64,000 bases of DNA from Suillus spraguei (GCA_016800925.1 JABCPU010000022.1:248001-312000), one strand, 5' to 3'. Numbered from the stretch's first letter, positions 32,601 through 45,602 are shown. Translations and numbers: made by a program. Notes: generated by a model from the sequence alone, not told the origin.

Positions 32601-35600
32601 TCATCAAGAGAGACAAGCTCCACTGCATCGGCGGGAGTTTCCTCAATTGCTACAGGGTCCTCATGCACCGCAGTATCCTCGACCGTAACAAGCGTGTGCT
32701 CTTCGACCGATGCAGACAGCTCTTCTACTGTGTCTGATTCAGGCACATCCACTTCTGCGAGCGCAGAACATTCCTCAACGGCTTCTCGAACTGAAACCTC
32801 AACAGGGGGAGTAGATGTTTCTTCAACGTTTGGAGCATCTCCCGTGAGCGAGACTTCTTCAATTGCTGGGGCGGCTGTTTCAGCGAATGCCTCTTCAGGT
32901 GCAACAAGAGGCTCCTGAATGGATGAGGTAGGTTCTTCAAGGGCGACGACGTCGACGGAGGGAAGAGACACTTCGATATCGGTTGCATAGACGGAAGGCA
33001 TGGTCTCTTCTAACACCGGACCATCGTCAGCGGGAGCTACGAGTTCTTCAGCGATGGGCTCAGCGTCGTCCACAACAGTGTCTTCGACTGGCGGGGATGA
33101 TTCAACTGGAGCAGCTGACTCAAGAGGACTGATATCCTCAACTAGAGCAATCTCCTCGACTGGTACATGTGCTTCGATTGCTACGACCTCGACTGAGGGA
33201 ACCTCCTCGATTGGTGCGGGCTCTCCTGTAGCAACGTCGACTGGAACGACCCCTCCAGTGGGTATAGTTTCTTCAACCTCGGTGGTTTCCTCAACCAGTA
33301 CAGTCTCTTCAACTGCTGCAGGCTCCTCGACCATTACAACCTGTTCAACTGCTGCTGTAGGCTCTTCGACCGTCACGACCCGTTCAACTGCTGCAGGTTC
33401 TTCGACCGTCATGACCCGTTCAACTGCTGCAGGTTCTTCGACCGTCACGACCTCTTCAACTGCTGCAGGCTCTTCGACTGTTACGACCTCTTCAACTGCT
33501 GCAGGCTCTTCGACCGTTACAACCTCTTCAACCGCTACAACTCCCTCCGCTGCAACTTCCTCAACTAATGCAGGCTCTCCTGTAGGAGTAACGACACCGT
33601 TTGGAATGGCCTCCGTAGTCTCTTCAAGAAAGGACTCTTCTACCTGCACCTTGGACTTCACATTAATGGCGTCCAAAACTGGTTCTTCAAACACAGGAAT
33701 ATCCTCAGCTAGAGGCGTCTGCGGCTCGTCAGTATATGCGAAGTCCACCTCGGGATCCTCAATGAACGACACGTTGGAGCTGGGTGGCTCGACATCGATC
33801 TGGACAGTCTCCACTAGAATAGAGTCGAATGCAGGCTCTGTGGACTCTACATCCAGTGCTGCAGGCGCTTCCGACTCGACAGCGGTATGTGCAGGTCCCG
33901 TTGCTATTATAGAATCCGTCTCAGTGGTAGCAATGGGCTCGGGGTTGAAGACTGTGACTGGTTCCGAGTCAGTTGTAATAGAGTCGTGTGCATCAACAGA
34001 CTCTGCTTCGGTAGCAACGACAGATTCAATAGGGACCTCGGGCGCCGCACTCGACACGACAGCAGCTTCTTCTGATTCAGTTGACTGGACATCTGGTTCT
34101 GTCGCAGCCTCAGCTGGAGCCAAAATAACCTCGGGAATAGACACTTCCAGTTCCGGTTCGGTGGGAGCAGTTAGCTCGTCCTCAGCATCAATAGCACCCT
34201 GCGACTCCTCATTAGCCTCCTTTTCCATTGTGATATGGGTATCAACCTCTGCGGCAAATTCCTCCGCCTCTACATCTGATATCTCAGCTCGCGCAGCAGT
34301 GGCTACTGCTCCCGACACCGGCACAGTTTCTTCGGTCAGGCCCGACTCGGCAACTTCTGTGATGGGCTCCACACTGGTTGCTGCAGTATCTTCAATCGCT
34401 TCCGACTCGGTTGCTTTGGGTTCCGAAGTTGCCGCGACCTCTGCGTGAAGCTCATCTGGACTCTCCTCTACGACGACCTCGCGCGATGTTAGTTCAATCG
34501 GTACAGCTTCAAGCGCCGTTGGTGTGATCCCTGGCTCGGCTGTGAAAGATTGTATTCCAACTACCGCGAATTCTGTTTCAATAGGCGCAGATTCTTGTTC
34601 GTCCAATATGTTTTCACCTTCAGGCGTGGTCTCTGGTACAGAATCGATGGACACTGGAACTACGGTCTCGGTGACCGCAGGTTCATCTCCGACGGACGAA
34701 GCATCCACTTCCATTGGGCTTGCTTGAGCTTCAATCGGGGCAACCTCTACGACAACTGGCTCGGTTTCTACGGTCATAGGAGATATTTCCTGTAATATCA
34801 TTAAGATGGAGGGAAAATATCGTAATAAAAGCACGACTCACAACTGCTTCAATAGGGACAACGACCTCTTCCAGTATATCGACAGCGGTGCTCATTTTGG
34901 TGCTCGAATGGGTGGGCGTCTCGTTTTGACAGTTAGAAGGCTCTGCATCAGTAGTACTCCCGACACCGTTTATGGAAATTGTAACAAAGTCTGATAGGGA
35001 CATGTCAGGGCCGGTGCTAGCAGCGATAGGAGGCTCTCCATCATCTAAAGAGGCTTTAGAAGCCTCCACAACAATTGTGGCACTATTGAGAAAGGGCGTT
35101 TTCGTGCCTGTGGTGTCAGCGATTAGCAATTCGTCCTGTGGCTGAATGTCAGACAATGGACGCGTCATAAGGATGTCTGTGTGTTTACAAACCTTGGGTA
35201 TCTCTGAAATAACCGTACCGGAAAATTCAATCGCGTCCTCTTGAACGATTTCTCCGAGACTCGCAGGGTCATCACATGGGGCAATTGTGAGAGTTGTAAG
35301 CTGCTCGGACTCTTCTACAAAAAGAGACTTGTGATGGCCGTTGGCAAGAGGTTCAGAGTCATGGATAAGGGTGCTATTCTCCTTATCAGAGTCGCTAGTG
35401 TGCAGGGCAGGTGCCTCCCGCCCTATATCATCAACCAGCTTGCCCTGAATACAACTCAGTCACACAAGAGTTGCAACACGACAAAGAGTGGCACACACCA
35501 CGTTGAGAACCTCAACAGATGTCTCCGCCGCGAGTGTGTCGGCAGAGGAGGCAGTTACCAAGGTATCGTCGGTCTTGTCACCGGCTCCGGAAACGTCTTC

Positions 35601-35765
35601 CGCACATAGTGCGGACTCTTGCACACCACTTGAAGTAGCGTCGACGACCTCCACATCAGTCATAAACTTACTAGGTGTCCCGAAAGAATTTGCACCGTTG
35701 TGCACCTGGTGGCCATTAGATATCGGGTCGTCAGCGACGACAGCATTGTCGGCCACAGTGGACAT
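29611..35765 (-). CDS. Giant acidic repeat protein with C-terminal CaaX box
   Basis: Starts at 35765 (MSTVADNAVVADDPISNG) and ends at 29611 with KKSRWCTIM, where CTIM is a CaaX prenylation motif, implying farnesylation and membrane attachment. About nine exons and roughly 1,900 residues. The body is extremely rich in Glu, Val, Ala, Pro and Thr, with almost no ordered domains. A 12-residue unit VEEPAAVEEVVT is repeated about six times in the largest exon (31450-34800). Four exons near the 3' end begin with or contain a degenerate module ERPKSPWTPSYSVTxQG, at about 31336-31378, 31031-31073, 30531-30569 and 30276-30317, so exons were duplicated. The C-terminal region from SAVDELNAAEVTGPTTLRID to the end is less repetitive and may be the functional part. 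Homology is unknown; a membrane-tethered bristle or cytoskeletal/septal protein is speculation. Confidence 0.75.
33308..33540 (-). repeat. In-frame 36-base tandem repeat
   Basis: Units of 36 bases (one of 39) of the type ttcaactgctgcaggctctt followed by cgaccgttacgacctc repeat about six times on the plus strand. They encode VEEPAAVEEVVT and close variants on the minus strand. The high identity between units indicates recent expansion. Confidence 0.9.
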
Positions 35766-36206
35766 ATTCTCAAATAATGATAGAAGGGAATGTGCTGTTG
35801 GGAGTGAGAGAAAGAGAGGGAGATTGCAAAGTTCGTTCTTGTGAGCGAACTCAACCAGTCGCAGCTGCAAAAAATGCAAGCGACGTGCGCAAAGAAACTC
35901 AACAGAAATCCGCTTGTATCTCTACGCGACTGGTCACGTGCTACCATTTGATTTGCAACCTGCAGTGCACATAATTTGATCAAATAAAATACATTCAGCG
36001 ATTTTACGATGGTCTTTTCACACCAAGGGATAGGGTTCATAGTGACAAAGGAACGATGCTCTTCTATAATGCACAGAGGAGCACAAAGTAGGCAAACGTT
36101 GCCAACAAAAACAAGTGACTAAAATATGGAATGGAGCAAAGACAGGTGATGTATCAAATTAAACAGTCCGTCGCGCATCATGATCGTGTCCGCATCATCA
36201 ACATGC
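35766..36206. other. Intergenic
   Basis: Promoter of the CaaX protein gene and 3' region of the GPI-protein gene, both on minus. No further gene is recognisable. Confidence 0.4.
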
Positions 36207-37126
36207 TCAGAATAGAACAGCACCAACGAGACCCATCACACCGGCGACACCCATTGCCGAAGAGACTGAAAGGCTACTGGCAGCGCCGGTCTTCTGAGCC
36301 GTACCAGAGGATCCAGTGGCAGTAGCGGAGGTTTTAGCACCAGAAGAGGAGGTACCCGAAACGGACGCAGACGCAGACGATCTAAGGGAACAGATGACTC
36401 AGTAACCACCACAGAGCACGCAACAATTGCAGCTTACCCAGCGGCCGGGGAAGAGGTACCAGTGGCAACAGCGGTACCATTCGACGCACCACCCTCGTCT
36501 ACTGTTGTGTTAAGGCAGGAGGTATCGCTGCCAGACATGATAGTGACGATGTCAGAGTATGCCGTACTACCAGTACTGTCCTTGAGAGCGATATTGCTGG
36601 ATCCCAGTCAGCCGCGCATCGCGAAGAAGCTCGCGAAGAGAAACTTACAAGATAGTGTTCGCTTGAAGATCGACGTTCCAAGTGTAGGATGTGCCCGTTT
36701 GCGTGGGGAAGGACTTGATCTGTTCAAAAACGTCTCAGGATGTTCAGTCAACTTCCGAATAAAAATAATTGCTTACCGGTGACGCCATTGATTGCCCGCC
36801 TACGAAGCGAATTAAGACTCAACAAAACAACACTTGATCCATAATACGAAACGACATACCAGGCACAAGCGTCAGGTAGTAGGGAGACGCTCCACCAGAC
36901 CAAGTAAGCAAAATCGGCTCTAGAGGATACGAATAGTGTTAAAGCGTGATGCCAATTGATAATAGAGTACATACGGCACTCAACAACATCAGCCCTACAC
37001 CACAAGATGAGCACTCTCCCTCGTGCGACGAAATCTAAGAGAAGACACATACGGTGTGTTGATGGTAAGACCAAAGACAGCCGGAACGGCGGAAACGAGG
37101 GCCACGAAGATGGTTGCGAATTTCAT
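36207..37126 (-). CDS. Ser/Thr-rich GPI-anchored protein, Kre9/Knh1-like
   Basis: Cell-surface protein with a signal peptide (MKFATIFVALVSAVPAVFG) followed by LTINTP, ADVVECQPILLTWSGGASPY and YLTLVPGG, the Kre9/Knh1-type immunoglobulin-like domain linked to beta-1,6-glucan assembly. Further on are IKSFPTQTGTSYTWNVDLQA, IALKDSTGSTAYSDIVTI and an N-glycosylation-type NTT. A Ser/Thr/Ala-rich stalk leads to a hydrophobic C-terminus (SSAMGVAGVMGLVGAVLF), typical of a GPI signal. About seven short exons join cleanly, including a 20-base-scale exon after the signal-peptide exon. Such genes are common in Agaricomycetes, usually in several copies. Its role in wall assembly is inferred from the family. 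Confidence 0.88.
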
Positions 37127-37658
37127 TGTGTTGAACGAGTGTAGGACGAATAGCGGGTCGGGTATTTTTTTGTCTAGAGCTTCGAGAAAATAAGAGGGAA
37201 GTGGAACTTCATACCATTACGACGGCACTCTTAAGGCTTGGCGGAGTTTGAAGTCTATAGCGCTGCCGATGCTACGGCAGAATCATTTTTGAACCTCCGC
37301 GAACGATCGTCTGTTTCAATTTGGATATGCTTCTCGTCAGCCACAAACTGGTGGATAAGGTACTAAGACTGAGTACTGATGCATCGATGCATAATGGGCA
37401 TGAAAAACTGACTGACACCATTGGTATGCAACGAAACCTGAAGCTATTGTTGTACAAGGCATTTATGTGGAGCTAGTAACCACATCGTCACGCGATAAGT
37501 GAGACCATATGAAGCATAATTACACTTCAGGCTTCCGGGCGTATCACAAACAGTTATTTTTGGGACTAAGACAATCTTGTTATGTAATATTGTAAGAGCA
37601 TGCGAGTGACATGTTTTACAATCACCTTGGAGCTCGCATGCATGTGTACATGCTAGTC
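37127..37658. other. Intergenic
   Basis: Promoter of the GPI-protein gene and 3' flank of PRMT5, both on minus. Nothing else is recognised. Confidence 0.4.
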
Positions 37659-40628
37659 TCATAATCCAATCCAACTACTTCGTCCTCCAGGATTGTGGAG
37701 CGAAGTCTGCCCAATTTTAATAACGCCTGCAGTAGACCTCAGTGGTTCTTCTCCACTCTTGCGCAATTCAGAACGCTCTAAAGATGGAAATGCATCGATA
37801 GCGTCGATCACAGGACTCGGGACCGCAACATGAGTTGAGCTGGATGCATAGAAGGACCCATCTCCTGACGTATCCTCAGAGTGTTCAGGTGACGATGCGG
37901 TATTGAACACAGGCAAAAACGACTCGGCGTACCACTCGTACCATACCTGTCGCTCATTCGTAAGTCGCCAGATTGATACGTGCAGTTCTGAGTTGCTGGG
38001 TAGGTACAGAGGTTCCTGGGAGAATGAATGTCAACAAAAACCTCAGAGAGTGTCAATGACAACACCTACTTTGAATGGAAAGAAGAGTGGGAACCAGCTC
38101 AGCATGTCCTTCGACATCCGATCTTTGCTATTCGGATGGATGCTAAGACCAACATGCCCATAGAGGACGGCTTCGAAATAACCGGCAAGCCCATGCATAA
38201 CCCCAGCATGAGGAATATGGAATAATAGCTTGGCAGAGCGGACATTGTGACTATTTGTCAGGGGCAAGCCTAGGCACTCGGCGTAATTAGCATCCGTCTG
38301 GTCCGAAGGTCCGCTATTCAGGTTTACCTCGTTCATCGACGGTGGCATCCTTTCGCGGATGCTCAAATTCCCAGCATTGTTGAATCCTACGCCCACAACG
38401 CCCTGACACTCCTCCGCCATCCCCGCTCAGGATATTGACGTTTTGGAACATCACTACATATGGTGTTTCCATGCCCTTGATTTCTCTACTGATTCGCGCG
38501 TTATTGTATAACTTCGATGAAGATAGCGGAGCGAGATGGGCGCTGTATGACGATGGGATGGAGATACCATCAGCTAGAGAACGGTTAGCGAAATGGGGCG
38601 ATGAGCATAAACAATCCGCACGTTTTAAAAACCTCATTGCGCCGTCGAGACACTCCGGACTTAGCTCGTTATCGCCGAACGAACCGAGTAATTCAGTGAT
38701 GAGGATATCCACTTGCTCAGGGAGCTCTACATGCCGCATGTCGCCAAAGAACAGCTGAACGGAGTCACTCCATTCATTTTGTTTCCGGCCCTGAAGCCTG
38801 TTCACAGTCAGACGTCAATGTGAAGATGATGATAGCCAAACAGACGTTACAAAGGCATTTGGGTTCTTCTCAACTGCGTACACGAAAGCACTTCTTCTCG
38901 ATCTCTTGATGGCCGTCAAACTTCGTTCGACAAGGGGGCCACGGCCTGCCCCAGCAACGCAAATCACACTGCGAAGAAGGGCTAAGTCTTGTAACACATG
39001 CTAAACTTGATTCGCACATGTGATCACTATCAGGCCAGTCCATCAACGCGCGATACACGGCCTACATGTTTCACATATCACTGTACAACTTCGGTTCATA
39101 ATAAATGAAACGCACTTCTTCATAATTGCGGTATTTCACAGGGTCTTGTTCGAATGTTTGATACGTAATGCTCTGGAGGTTGTCCATCAGTGGCTAGGCA
39201 GATATCAGTACGATAGGATGCGGAAATGAGGTGCATATATCAACTTGTAGGGGATTCTGGAGGTAGTCTTGATAACCCTGAGCGAAGTGCTCAACTGTCC
39301 CTGCCGTTATCGCTGCCTGAACAGCCGAACTTGTCTTCTCGACATGTCGCACATATTGTGCATATGCTGATTCGCCACCTTTGGTGTGTAACCCCGAACT
39401 AACCCCTGACATGATGATGATAGGGTGATGCTAGCCGGTTCTTGTTTCGTCATCTGCCCAATAGCAGAAATACAGCGTTAACTCACCGCCATGCTATTGC
39501 GTAGAAAGGATTGTGTACCCTTGGGAAGGACAGGGTAGCCCTTCACATTCGCGATAAACGTGGACGCGGGGAGGAATATATGGTGGACAGGTTCAGCCAT
39601 CCATCTATTGAGGATGCCGGCATTAGAAGGTAATGGCAGGGTGAGATCGAGTGCTGGAATTCAGCTCGTCAAGTACTGTCTCCGTGACGTAAAGTGAATG
39701 CATACTGAGCGTCAAGCGTGTGTTATAGTCACAGAGTGTGCGTATTATGTCCCACATCTCCCAAGTTGCATTTATTTCTCCTTCGGGAGCCCGAGCGGCC
39801 TTTGACGTAGAAACTCGCGGTGTCACAATTTTCGGCGTTGAGGGTGCAGATGGGGTCGACGATGTGTTCACTGTCGAAGGAGGAATGGGTGGCGATTCTT
39901 TCGGTTGGAAGACGACAGGATCGTAGATAGGAAGACGTATCGAGAAGTTCACATAAGTCGTACTTTTGAGACATTCGTTTATGGCGCGCGCGTATGATGC
40001 GACTTGTGATCGATGCCTAGGTGGAGGTAAAATGACCGTCTGGATATTGAGGTATGACGCATAGGCTACTTCCTGGCGCAATGCCTGAAAAATAAGATTC
40101 AGGTTAGTGCATAACAATAAGCTCCGCCAAGATAGCTCCACAACGCTGGTAAACATGATTTTTTTCACAGAATGGACTCACGATCTCTGAGTCATGCCTG
40201 ACCCAGTCATCCGTTGAGTCAAGCTGAAGCCATTCTGACGCCATCACAAGTACAGGCACCGCCTCATCTATCGCATTGCCACTCAGAATGCATGATTGAG
40301 GGTATGATTTGTCGATCTCACCAAGTCTCGAGATGGTCACCTCCTCATGCAGGAAAGTCGGTGCTTTCCTCCACGCTTCTGCCTGCTGTTCTGCAGTGGT
40401 ATTTACATCAGTGTCATTTGCACTTTCTGATGGCACGATGCACATATTTCTCCATCGCTCTCTCCATTTTGGGGTAGTCAAGGGAAGACAGAGGAAGTCA
40501 TAACCCTTGGCGTGACTTTCCTTGATTAATTTCAGAACGGGGGTGTTATCGGATCCATCGATACGTGCAGATGCCTGTGAAATGTCATCAAAAGTGAAAC
40601 AAGAAGCTAAGCTCGCAGCCTCTGTCAT
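37659..40628 (-). CDS. SKB1: Protein arginine methyltransferase 5 (Skb1/Hsl7)
   Basis: Type II arginine methyltransferase making symmetric dimethylarginine on Sm and histone proteins. The N-terminal TIM-barrel-like part includes [18 protein letters not shown] and [20 protein letters not shown]. Motif I is [19 protein letters not shown] with the following [10 protein letters not shown]. The double-E loop is [20 protein letters not shown] with both catalytic Glu. The beta-barrel half has [30 protein letters not shown] and [11 protein letters not shown], then [20 protein letters not shown]. The C-terminal tail runs to WIGL and a stop at 37659. The start at 40628 is the first ATG of the exon ([15 protein letters not shown]). 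About ten introns. A Ser/Pro/Thr-rich insertion ([15 protein letters not shown]) sits in the N-terminal part. Confidence 0.92.
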
Positions 40629-41490
40629 GATCTCAGTGGTTGGATGAAAGAGATGAGAATCCCAAATAGGCAATCTTTAAGAAAACGCGTCGTGTCGCGT
40701 TTTTGTATGGATTGACCTTGGATACCTTAATCACAAATTTTAAGTCTCCAAACCCTTGCAAGCCCTTGTGACCCCCTTCATTGTTCTTCTACTCATTCAT
40801 TTCGCGACTTTCCGAATCTCCGCACCCGCAAACGTGTTTATGTAGAAGGCTTATGTTTTGCTTCTTGGACGAGTCATGATTGATGTCGGGTGAATTAACT
40901 GCTATCCAAAACACTTCGTGCCAGCTCGTGCCCATACCCGTGGGATCTCCATGGACATATATGCAAAACACAGGTCTTTCGCTGTGCCAATAGATAACCG
41001 CCCAGAATCACCCCAAAACTGAGGTGGCTCATAGACAAAAAAGACACCGTCAAGGCATAGCTTCAATACCCTAGCCACCGTCGTAATCAACCAATTTCCT
41101 CGGAAACTTTGTACCACGTTCCCACCTATTCTCACTCCACGAACGTGAACAGTTCTGATCGGATAAATTCGAAAGGAATTAACGGAGTTGGTACAGGTTG
41201 GCGCTGGGCTGTGCCGAGCCTGGGCGCACACCCTTCACTCCGGCTGCGGGCATCCGAGTCCCAGGTATTTTGGACAAGGACCGCTTCCAATCCCACATAT
41301 GAGGCATGTCTTAAAGAAGTAACTGTTGCCTCGGAGGACGGTAACTTTTTATGGATAACATCCTCGGGTGACGGCTGATTTGATCGACTGTGATCATGAT
41401 CAATGTTTAATCGTTGCGACGATCATTCGATCGGGTTGAGTGAAACATAATAGCCAAGTCCCAGCTATGTACGTAGTATCCACTAGAGTA
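40629..41490. other. Intergenic
   Basis: PRMT5 promoter and 3' flank of the ankyrin gene. Overlapping open frames around 40902-41378 on both strands show no recognisable domain. Confidence 0.35.
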
Positions 41491-42377
41491 TTAATTACTA
41501 CCATCCGTTCGAGGTTTTTTGACTCCATTGTGTGAGTTGTAATCTGCAGCGTCACCATCCGTTGTCATTTCATACCCTGCCATTACACCTTCCAACACTG
41601 TTCTACCAACGACTTGTCTCAGTTCTTCGTCAGGATCCCGGCCATCTGCTTCAGACCGCTGCATGATATCATGAACAGACTGCATGAGCGATGATGTGAG
41701 GGACTCCGTTGCGATGTTTTGCTGATGTTGAGAAGGTCGCAAGGGCGACACCGCCTCGGGCATCATACATGAAGAAGGATTTAGGCGCGACTGCAGGTAT
41801 GCAGCAATTTCGGGAAAGTCCTCTCGTAAATGTTCAATAGGCTGATGTGTACTGTATCAGCGAAAAAAGTGGTAAATGATTCCCAAGCTCACGCACGGAG
41901 ACACCATTATTATTCTGACGATCTAAAATGGACCCGTGGTCCAATAGCCATTGCGCCGTCTCGGGATTTTCAACAGAATATAGCGGTGTATCCCCGTCTT
42001 CGTCGGTGATGTTGACGTCTCCTCCTGCGGTTGAAGGGAAGTTTTATATATATTTTAATGGCTTATCGCTGACCTTGGAGACTAGGTAAGCTAGGGTCTC
42101 AAGCTGCCCATATGATGCCGCAGCGTGCATTGGAGTATATGTGAATTCATCAGGAGCATTGGGCGACGTGGCTGAGAGGAACCGGATCAGAGGTTATCAT
42201 GTGGAGTATAAAATGAGACCTGCATTGCCGCTCAACAAGTTCCTGACGGGAACGAGATAAGCTCAGGACGTACCGTAAGCGAAGACTTAATTTACGTACT
42301 CGAACTCTTACTAAATCGCCATCGCCTGCAGCAACCCAAATGTTCTTTCCTGGTTGAACTCGTGCTGGGACGGGCAT
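41491..42377 (-). CDS. Ankyrin-repeat protein
   Basis: Small ankyrin-repeat protein starting at 42377 (MPVPARVQPGKNIWVAAGDG). Repeat landmarks are YTPMHAAASYGQLETLAYL and GGDVNITDEDGDTPLYSVEN, then TAQWLLDHG. The C-terminal half is helical and hydrophilic (ESLTSSLMQSVHDIMQRSEA) and ends KKPRTDGSN at 41491. It resembles the small fungal ankyrin proteins related to yeast YCR051W; function unknown. The second splice is irregular. Exon 2 (ELVERQ...) and the exon starting TSPNAPDEF are out of phase with the canonical donor, so either a GC donor (caat|gcaggt) is used or one base is missing near 42215-42225. Confidence 0.75.
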
Positions 42378-43014
42378 CGATAGGATGAGGATGAAGAAGA
42401 CATCCAAAATGGGAATTCAGGTTTAAATACGGGACCAAGTTTTTGCCACAATCGGCACACCTTGGTGCACAGTCAGATTTGAACCCTTCATTTCCGGACA
42501 CTGAAGATGGAGACAACCTGCGCCGAGGAGCCCGCAGGCTACGGAAAATTTTAAATGCTTCTAACGGTAGGAAATTTATAAAAGTCTTGTTCGTTTAATA
42601 TCTCGGATCTATACTGATCGGAACTTTCCCCTGGGTGAGCTCGGCACCGTCATGAGTAGAACCTGAGCACGCGGCGGTACTGCCTCTTAAATTTAAGAAT
42701 TTTTGGTATTTGAGGCGAATTAAATGCTGTCTGAGTTCTGATATAAAATCAGCGGAGATATTTAGTTTAAAACAAACACTAAAGTCGAACCCGAACTTAG
42801 TCAATTTTGAGACTTTACGGGCCCTCCTTCCGTCCAAGACGAATGTGCCCGCTCTTACCTGTGCTCGATCGATTATTGTAACTCTCAAGGCCCGTCGATC
42901 CCGAGTTCAACCTCTGTTTGTCCACCGGGCACTGGGCCACTGATTGTAACATACTGTAAAACTATTATTGGCAGTCTCTTCACGGGACTTCGTTTTTCAA
43001 ACTTCTAGCTAGCC
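42378..43014. other. Divergent promoter, ankyrin and WC-2-like genes
   Basis: Separates the ankyrin gene (minus) from the GATA factor gene (plus). A minus-strand frame at 42595-42888 has no recognisable domain. Probably regulatory and 5' untranslated sequence. Confidence 0.35.
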
Positions 43015-45602
43015 ATGAGCTTCCTCGTGCCAACGCAACGAGGCCTTGAACATGTAACCCAGCCCATGGGCGACTTCTCTTCCATACATAACCAGCCAAA
43101 CAGATCCCATCTACCCCTTTCCTCCTTGGAAGGGTATCCTCATCAGGGCATGTCTGCCCTCTCGACTTCAACACCCTTTCCACCTTTTGCCGACATTTCC
43201 ATGTCTCAATCTTTGCCAAAGGTCGGCGAGACGAGATGCTGTGAGTCAACCAAAGTCTATTATTCCTTAAAGGGTCGCCAGTCCGATTATTTCGGAACCT
43301 CCACACCCGATCACAATCCTGTAATTTTCTCTTGATCGTCAATGATTTCACTAACCACGATTTTCTACTTTGTGGCATCTTTAGACTGGTCCTTATTATC
43401 GTCCGAATTGGATTTCGTCTATCTGGATCCAGTTTTTGCCAACCATCTTGAATCCCAGGCCGACTTGCTCATTGGCAAGTCCCTCCTATCCTTTGTTCAC
43501 CCCGAAGAGCAGGCCACTGCGCGAGCAGATCTCGCAGAAGCTCTTGAACAAAGGACGATGCACGGTAGCGTCACCAGGTAAGTGAATCTAATTGCAGATG
43601 GATTTATCTTGATCCCTTTTCCTTCAGGGTCAGATATTGTCGTCTTTCTCGCGTACGTCGCATCCTCGGTCACCAAGGGCCTACTCAACCGTGGCCTGAT
43701 GGTGACAAGGTTTCCGTGGATGCCTACTACATGGTTGTCGACATCGTCATTAACTGGGCCGCAGAGGGCCTCGTGTTATGCTTTATCCATGCAGTCGTCG
43801 ATCTTGAACCTGGTGACAATGATGAACATCACAGAACTCCTTGGACAAATTGGTGTGGCACACCATCCATGCACCCTGAACAGATAACACTCTTGCAACA
43901 GCGGCTTCTATATTACTTTCCTCAGTCAACCGCCACAACTAGGGTATTCCAAATCTTGTTCAACTCCAATTACAGCCAGCAGGACTGTCGTCTTCTGTTG
44001 AGCTGGCCGTCGGACACCAGCCAAGAATATCCTGGTATGCCAGGAGCAAAAGACTTTGCAAGGCGAGCGGTGGGCATTCAGACGTCCACTCGGGATAACA
44101 GCGCAAAGACGAGTTGCACGAGACGTTGGAGAATCCAAGATACAATGCCTGGAATAGGCGAAGTAGAAAGCGTGTTCATCCCTCATGGTAAGCGCTTCCT
44201 TGATGAAACTCCATGTGCTTCTATTAAGCAAGCGGATATAGGTTCAATAACGTTTGCATGCCACACCATCCAACAGCCTGCTTCGCGGAGCTTGTCTGTC
44301 TCTTATTCTCAGTCTCAACCGTTCACGAGGTCAACAGACGCCTACATGCCTGCACACAGCCAACATCACCCCTATGACCTGTCGGCAAGTCCGTACACAC
44401 TTCCGCCTGTGTCTACCTCAATGCCACAATCTTATGGGCACTACACGCCGTCTTTGACGTCCCAGTACTCTCACTCGCCCTGGGGGAGTTATCCGGAGCC
44501 TTCTTCCTCGCTTTCTCAGTTTAACAGGTGGCCTGCTCAAAGCCCTGCACATTCGATGGCATCCCTCCCATCGTCTTCATGCACCTTACGCGAGTCGCCT
44601 TACTCGAGGCCATCGCCATCTCCAATTTTTGGCGAGAACAGAGCATCTTTAAGTAACTATCAAGCCACACCTAGTCCTGAGGACTACAATACCAAGGCCA
44701 CCTTTGAGGCCTTTGAAGCCAGCGCACCGCCGGTGCTGCCCTGTGGTACCGATGTTGTACCTCCTCCCAGGCACCGAGTAAGCCCTGTAACACATAAGGA
44801 CACCCCGCCACGTAGCACCAACAATCGCCCTCTTGGTGTTCTCAAGTGCAGTAGTTGCAAGGCAACGTCTAGTCCTGAATGGAGGAAGGGTCCCAGTGGA
44901 AGGAAGGAACTCTGTAACGCGTGGGTGATGTCACAACATGCCATGAGACTACTTACTAATATTTACTTGTTTTCTGCTTCATTAATCAGATGCGGGCTGC
45001 GCTACGCCCGTTCTCGTGCTAAGAAGGAAGGACACGTGGTGTCGACACAGCGTCGGAAGAAAGACAAGACCGGAGCCGTTGCGGCAAATGAAGAGTCTGC
45101 GGTGCCGTCTACTCCTTCAATACCTATCACAGGCGCTGCTTCGACGGCTCGTCGCGGTGCTCTTGACGGGAGCACATTTGCTTCCCCATCATCTGTTGGC
45201 TCTGGATCTGGTAGTGAACCTTATTCTCAACCAAGCCCTGTAGCACCAGAAGATAACCGACCTTCACCATCACCTCCGTTGCCTGGTCTAAATTTTGTCC
45301 ACTACCACCCTTCTCAGCCCTCCACTGGACCATCGCATCATCAACCACGAGTTGATGGCCGTACATTCCCTTATCCCGCGTCTAGCCCTTTCCAACCCTC
45401 CCCATCTCCGTTATCTTCGGGTCAGCTGACTCTCCGTCAGCCACGAGGACAAGATGATGTGCCTGGCTCGTCATCTCGTAGCGGGTCATATCACCCTTAT
45501 CCCTCGCCCTCGTCGAATTCTACTGCATTTGAACGGGCAAAAACACAGGATCGCCACCTGACTTCACTGCCTCCCTCACCAGAGCGTAGCAGATTCCGGT
45601 AA
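43015..45602 (+). CDS. wc-2: White collar 2-like PAS/GATA transcription factor
   Basis: Partner of the blue-light receptor WC-1 in fungi; WC-2 binds light-response GATC elements through its zinc finger. The N-terminus MSFLVPTQRGLEHVTQPMG is followed by a PAS domain: LLSSELDFVYLDPVFANHLE, then GKSLLSFVHPEEQATARADL and, after introns, YCRLSRVRRILG. The zinc finger is LKCSSCKATSSPEWRKGPSG, then RKELCNA, CGLRYARSRAKKEG, a C-X2-C-X18-C-X2-C GATA type. An intron (GTGGGTG...AATCAG) splits it between LCNA and CGLRY. The flanks are rich in Ser, Pro, Gln and Tyr. About six exons are needed, including a splice that gives HGSITFACHTIQQPA. No flavin-binding LOV motif is seen, as expected for WC-2 rather than WC-1. 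Confidence 0.88.

Noticed and set aside
33308..33540. Regular repeats that could suggest a CRISPR array
   Set aside because: Units are contiguous, in multiples of three and encode a peptide repeat; there are no unique spacers, and the genome is eukaryotic.
33000..34448. A 482-codon Ser/Thr-rich open frame on the plus strand
   Set aside because: It is the antisense of the Glu/Val/Pro-rich repeat exon. The codon bias of that exon keeps the opposite frame open, and no family or splice context supports a gene.
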